Shown piece after piece: positions 49,284 to 52,384 of a stretch of 52,384 nt of DNA; position 1 is the stretch's first letter; each line of letters begins with the position of its first letter. A model generated the notes under the pieces. It did no database searches, was not told the origin of the DNA, and saw only the letters and a list, made by a program, of their open reading frames with translations. This stretch comes from Dehalococcoidia bacterium (GTDB lineage Bacteria; Chloroflexota; Dehalococcoidia; GIF9; AB-539-J10). The translations under genes were made by a program, and so were the position numbers. The stretch spans positions 1-52,384 of the forward strand of contig JAFGBN010000051.1 in assembly GCA_016933195.1 (NCBI GenBank), in the 5' to 3' direction.

Positions 49284-49445
49284 GTGATTGAATTAGAATA
49301 TTCGCTAGTAATTGAAGCTACCAAAGGGCTGGATTATCTTGGAGTTTATCCTCCAGATTTAGAAGGTTTTACAAGGATGGGACATTTAACTGGGCATGAA
49401 CGGCTGTCGCCCAGACATTTATGCCTTGTGTGCAATGAACCGTAG
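49284..49445 (+). pseudogene. Truncated HicB-family antitoxin-like remnant
   Basis: VIELEYSLVIEATKGLDYLGVYPPDLEGFTRMGHLTGHERLSPRHLCLVCNEP*; HicB-like N-terminus, then unrelated sequence. Confidence 0.55.
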
Positions 49446-49483
49446 GCAGCTCAACCAAAAAATCATTGAAGCAAGCTGGCAAG
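49442..49483 (+). repeat. Partial copy of cimA 3' end
   Basis: GTAGGCAGCTCAACCAAAAAATCATTGAAGCAAGCTGGCAAG vs cimA 47301-47340 GTAGGCAGCTCAACTAATATCATTGAAGCTAGCTGGCTGG. Confidence 0.6.
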
Positions 49484-49551
49484 ACACGAGACTGATAAAG
49501 TTTAGGTAGAAATCATACTTAAGTGGCTCCCGTGCAGTGAAGGGGGTGCCT

Positions 49552-49941
49552 ATGAAGTGGAGAGGTTTATCTTCGAGGACAAGGTGGGCCCTGGTAATGA
49601 TGCTGGTGGCGATTTTCCCTACGGTGGCAGGCGTTATTATCGGAGTGGCGTTATTTGGAGAAACTGCTCCACCGTTTGTCTATGCGTTTCCTGCAATCTG
49701 GCTAATCTTGTTCCTTGTTAGCTTACAAAGGCTCAAGGCAGGGCTTATTGGCGGAATCGTCTGGGCTGTGATAAACCTCTTTGCTCCTCTCATCATTGCA
49801 CTCCAGGGGTTAAGGAGCTCTCTTGCCCAAGCTCTGGGTATACCTGTTTGCCCATTTTCCATCGTAGGCGCGGTAATAAGTGCGGTGATAATTTACCTAT
49901 GCCTCAGGGCATATAAGGAAGTAACACCAGCGGCGGCGTAA
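49552..49941 (+). CDS. Hypothetical multi-TM membrane protein
   Basis: Several hydrophobic segments; ATG at 49552 chosen, ORF opens at 49537. Confidence 0.65.
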   Translation: MKWRGLSSRTRWALVMMLVAIFPTVAGVIIGVALFGETAPPFVYAFPAIWLILFLVSLQRLKAGLIGGIVWAVINLFAPLIIALQGLRSSLAQALGIPVCPFSIVGAVISAVIIYLCLRAYKEVTPAAA

Positions 49942-50071
49942 AGATTGAGCGAGGGAAACGGTGAAGCTAGGGAACGCCTGATAGCGCTTCTTGGGTGGCA
50001 TCCGTAATGTGGCTGTGAACCAGTTAAGTGGAATTCACCTGTCCCTACCTTTGCTGTAAAAACGATAGCAG

Positions 50072-50170
50072 AAAGGAGGTGACGCCAATGATAAACTAAA
50101 GCCAGCTTCTTCGCTACGTGTGGTGGAGAAGTTAGCTCTACTTCGAGGGCCCGATAAATTTAAAGAGGAG
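50072..50170 (+). promoter_or_regulatory. Leader copy A: perfect SD plus 3-codon ORF (ATGATAAACTAA) and GCTTCTTCGCT segment
   Basis: AAAGGAGGTGACGCCAATGATAAACTAAAGCCAGCTTCTTCGCTACG...; aligns to copy B at 50561-50659. Confidence 0.5.
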
Positions 50171-50176
50171 GGTACA

Positions 50177-50485
50177 ATGAAAGTGATGGTGCGAACCATT
50201 ATGAAAGTCTTCCCTGGCAAGATAGCAGAGGCGATGGAATTTGAAAGAAAGCACATGGCTATCGCGAACCGTGTATTGGGGATATCTGGGAAGTGTTATC
50301 GCCCTCTTAGTGGCGGAGGCGATACCATGCGTACTATCGTTTCCGAGGGTGAGTTTGATAGCCTCGCTGCATTTGAAGCCCACCCTGAGAAGATGGGAGC
50401 TGATTCAGAGATGCGGGCGCTCATGCCGAAGTTTGAGGAGGTCATCGAGAGTATGGAAGTCGAATTCTACCTGCCGATGCCATAG
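50177..50485 (+). CDS. Small dimeric alpha/beta-barrel-like protein (NIPSNAP/ABM-type)
   Basis: MKVMVRTIMKVFPGKIAEAMEFERKHMAIANR...; ATG preceded by GAGGAGGG. Confidence 0.65.
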   Translation: MKVMVRTIMKVFPGKIAEAMEFERKHMAIANRVLGISGKCYRPLSGGGDTMRTIVSEGEFDSLAAFEAHPEKMGADSEMRALMPKFEEVIESMEVEFYLPMP

Positions 50486-50560
50486 AGTACAGCCAGGTGA
50501 GTTCAGTCTCGATATAAACCGGTCACGGATAAGGCGGGGGATGGTGTTAGCTTAGCCTGC

Positions 50561-50659
50561 GTAAGGAGGTGATGCCTATGCTAGTCTGAAGTTAGCTTCT
50601 TCGCTGCGGGCGGCGGATAGGTTGCTCTTATTTCAACTGCCCGAAATCTGAAAGGAGGT
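50561..50659 (+). promoter_or_regulatory. Leader copy B: SD plus 3-codon ORF (ATGCTAGTCTGA)
   Basis: TAAGGAGGTGATGCCTATGCTAGTCTGAAGTTAGCTTCTTCGCTGCG... aligned to copy A. Confidence 0.5.
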
Positions 50660-50666
50660 GATTGAA

Positions 50667-51065
50667 TTGAAAAAGTTGAATGCCGCAGCTATCTTGATTT
50701 GCATCTGTGCAGCATATAGCGTGTTTGAAGCCATCTGGGGGCTTGCGTCAACCGAGAGCTTTATCCAAATGTGGGCAGAGATGATGGGAACAACTGTTAA
50801 AGAGTCAGCAGTCCTGACGATGGCAGTCCAGTTCTTCGCAATATATCACTTGGTTGCTCTTGTAGCCTTGGCCATTATTGCCGTGATTCCGCTTAGGAGA
50901 GCAGAGAAATGGGCCTGGGTCACAATCCTGGTTTTGGGTGGAATCGGTCTAGGTTCAGGCATCGCTCTCTGGGCTCCATATGCTCCTATCATGTATGTGT
51001 TTTTCGCGATGTGGATAGCTGCGTTAGCGCTTTCTGCGAAGCCAAGCCTTGCAAAGAAAGAGTGA
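50667..51065 (+). CDS. Hypothetical multi-TM membrane protein (TTG start)
   Basis: SD AAAGGAGGTGATTGAA then TTG; four hydrophobic segments; ORF can open at 50658. Confidence 0.7.
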   Translation: MKKLNAAAILICICAAYSVFEAIWGLASTESFIQMWAEMMGTTVKESAVLTMAVQFFAIYHLVALVALAIIAVIPLRRAEKWAWVTILVLGGIGLGSGIALWAPYAPIMYVFFAMWIAALALSAKPSLAKKE

Positions 51066-51241
51066 ACGGGGGAGGCGATGCTATTCGTGGTCTCATTTGC
51101 GAGACGGAGTGGGATAGCATGGCCGCAATGGAAGCCTATTTTGAGAAGCAGTTCGCGGACTCAGAGTGGCAGGCGCTCATGCCGAAGTGGGAGGATGTCA
51201 TCGAGAGTCACCAACTCGAGTTCCTGATGCCGATGCCATAA
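51066..51241 (+). pseudogene. Truncated paralog of the 50177-50485 gene (C-terminal part only)
   Basis: GGGDAIRGLICETEWDSMAAMEAYFEKQFADSEWQALMPKWEDVIESHQLEFLMPMP vs SGGGDTMRTIVSEGEFDSLAAFEAHPEKMGADSEMRALMPKFEEVIESMEVEFYLPMP. Confidence 0.75.
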
Positions 51242-51286
51242 GGAGCATATCTGGGTCAATTCCGATGCTAACAATCATACTGATAT

Positions 51287-51327
51287 GGCGAGGGAGCGAA
51301 GTTCTGTGGTCGTTTTGTTCCCTCGCC
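51287..51327. terminator. Stem-loop terminator between convergent genes
   Basis: GGCGAGGGA (51287-51295) / TCCCTCGCC (51319-51327), followed by TATTTATATTT. Confidence 0.6.
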
Positions 51328-51359
51328 TATTTATATTTGGCTGCTGGTGCTTCTATTCT

Positions 51360-51971
51360 CTACCATGGCTTGCCAATAGGCATGATATATAGGGGCTTAA
51401 TCTGTTCTTCCAGTCCCAAAACCTTTCTCACCTCTTCGTCATCAAAGGCCCCAACCTCCACTGTAGCTAAATCTAGAGCTACAGCTTGAAGGTGGATATT
51501 CTGCCCCACATGTCCTACCTCCATGTGAACATACCGTTCACCACGTCTGCCGTACCTGTAGGAAGTCCTGGCATAAAGGGCACATATCACGATGTCCACG
51601 GGGGCTGCAGCGATAAATCCTTCATCCAGAGCTGCCCTGGCTAAACCTAGCCTCAAGTCGCCTGGCTGATGCAAAGTGATTGAATGAGTATCCGCTTCAT
51701 AGTGGTAAACACCGGCTTCCAATCCTTCTACAGTTTGTTTGCCAACAGCTACAGAGATTTCCAGGGGATAGGTAGCTCCAGCACTGGGTGCTGCTCTAAG
51801 TCTTCCAGCTCCAGTTATACCTTGAGCCGACCAGAGCACTTGAGATAGCTGGGGAAGAGTTAATGGCTCTGAACGATATCGTCGAACTGACCTGCGACTA
51901 GCTACAGTCTCTTCCAGGGACATATTGCTCCTAATGTGAGGAGGTGGAAGTCTTACCATAATTTGCTTCAT
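51360..51971 (-). CDS. SagB/ThcOx-family nitroreductase-like oxidoreductase
   Basis: SLEETVASRRSVRRYRSEPLTLPQLSQVLWSAQGITG, RAAPSAGATYPLEI. Confidence 0.9.
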   Translation of the reverse strand: MKQIMVRLPPPHIRSNMSLEETVASRRSVRRYRSEPLTLPQLSQVLWSAQGITGAGRLRAAPSAGATYPLEISVAVGKQTVEGLEAGVYHYEADTHSITLHQPGDLRLGLARAALDEGFIAAAPVDIVICALYARTSYRYGRRGERYVHMEVGHVGQNIHLQAVALDLATVEVGAFDDEEVRKVLGLEEQIKPLYIMPIGKPW

Positions 51972-52009
51972 GTAAGCCTCTCAGCTAGTTCAGAGCCTGC
52001 ACACAATCT

Positions 52010-52384
52010 CTAGCCCTTGATGATACCTAGGGGGACAGCCATGGCTACTTTTTTCGAAATGCCAGCTTCATGAACAACATCAATTACTTGGGTTACATCT
52101 TTATAAGCCTGGGATGCTTCCTCAGCCAGCGAGTTTATGTTGCCTGTCTTAATGGTAATGCCTCTTTCTTCTAATTCTTGCAGCACATCTCTACCCTTCA
52201 AGCTTCGCCTAGCAGCGCCGCGGCTCAGCACTCTACCAGCGCCGTGACATGTGGAGCCAAAGCTCTCCTCCATAGCTTTCTGGGTGCCTACAGCAACAAA
52301 AGAGCAACGGCCCATGTCGCCGGGGATAAGCACAGGCTGGCCTGTTTTTTTATATCTCTCAGGAACATCCTTATGTCCTGCTGG
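52010..52384 (-). CDS. rtcB: RNA-splicing ligase RtcB, C-terminal part (5' end beyond the window)
   Basis: PVLIPGDMGRCSFVAVGTQKAMEESFGSTCHGAGRVLSRGAA; frame stays open to the window end. Confidence 0.93.
   Translation of the reverse strand, partial: PAGHKDVPERYKKTGQPVLIPGDMGRCSFVAVGTQKAMEESFGSTCHGAGRVLSRGAARRSLKGRDVLQELEERGITIKTGNINSLAEEASQAYKDVTQVIDVVHEAGISKKVAMAVPLGIIKG

Noticed and set aside
50909-51241. 110-aa plus-strand ORF as a single intact gene
   Set aside because: Its N-terminal part is out of frame with the membrane-protein gene 50667-51065; only the C-terminal part has homology to the upstream paralog, so it is called a truncated copy.
1-52384. CRISPR arrays, transposases, integrases, prophage genes, tRNAs
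   Set aside because: No regularly spaced repeats, no recognisable mobile-element or phage proteins, and no tRNA-like cloverleaf noticed by eye; a tRNAscan or Infernal run would be needed to exclude tRNAs and riboswitches.

Overview
The window is a gene-dense chromosomal segment of about 52 kb. Gene content and overall sequence character suggest a Dehalococcoidia/Chloroflexota-like bacterium; this is inferred from family resemblance only, with no search run. It carries the end of a Liv-type ABC system, an isolated 5S rRNA gene, two ABC-2 export modules (one with a SAM methyltransferase and a LytS/LytTR pair), a split methylmalonyl-CoA mutase/epimerase cluster, an NfeD/SPFH locus, a partial his operon (hisZ-hisG-hisD-hisC-hisB), a pur cluster (purD-E-B-C-S), guaA, a long ilv/leu/cimA branched-chain operon, and an accessory tail with a restriction-modification pair, a HicB-like remnant, duplicated leader and gene fragments, a SagB-like nitroreductase and partial rtcB. 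The strongest observations are: (1) an adjacent, overlapping SepRS/SepCysS pair, the tRNA-dependent cysteine pathway best known from methanogenic archaea, directly downstream of a phosphoglycerate-mutase-family phosphatase; (2) a tandem-fused double HisG whose two halves have lost opposite active-site motifs, joined by a linker made of repeat-like DNA; (3) REP/MITE-like repeats both between genes and apparently inside coding sequences (hisG linker, leuC, rimI-like); (4) an R-M pair with the REase first, ATGA-coupled to cimA, with a cimA 3'-end-like remnant downstream; (5) duplicated leaders with strong Shine-Dalgarno sequences and 3-codon ORFs; (6) several unlisted small ORFs in operon positions. 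No CRISPR array, transposase or tRNA gene was recognised.
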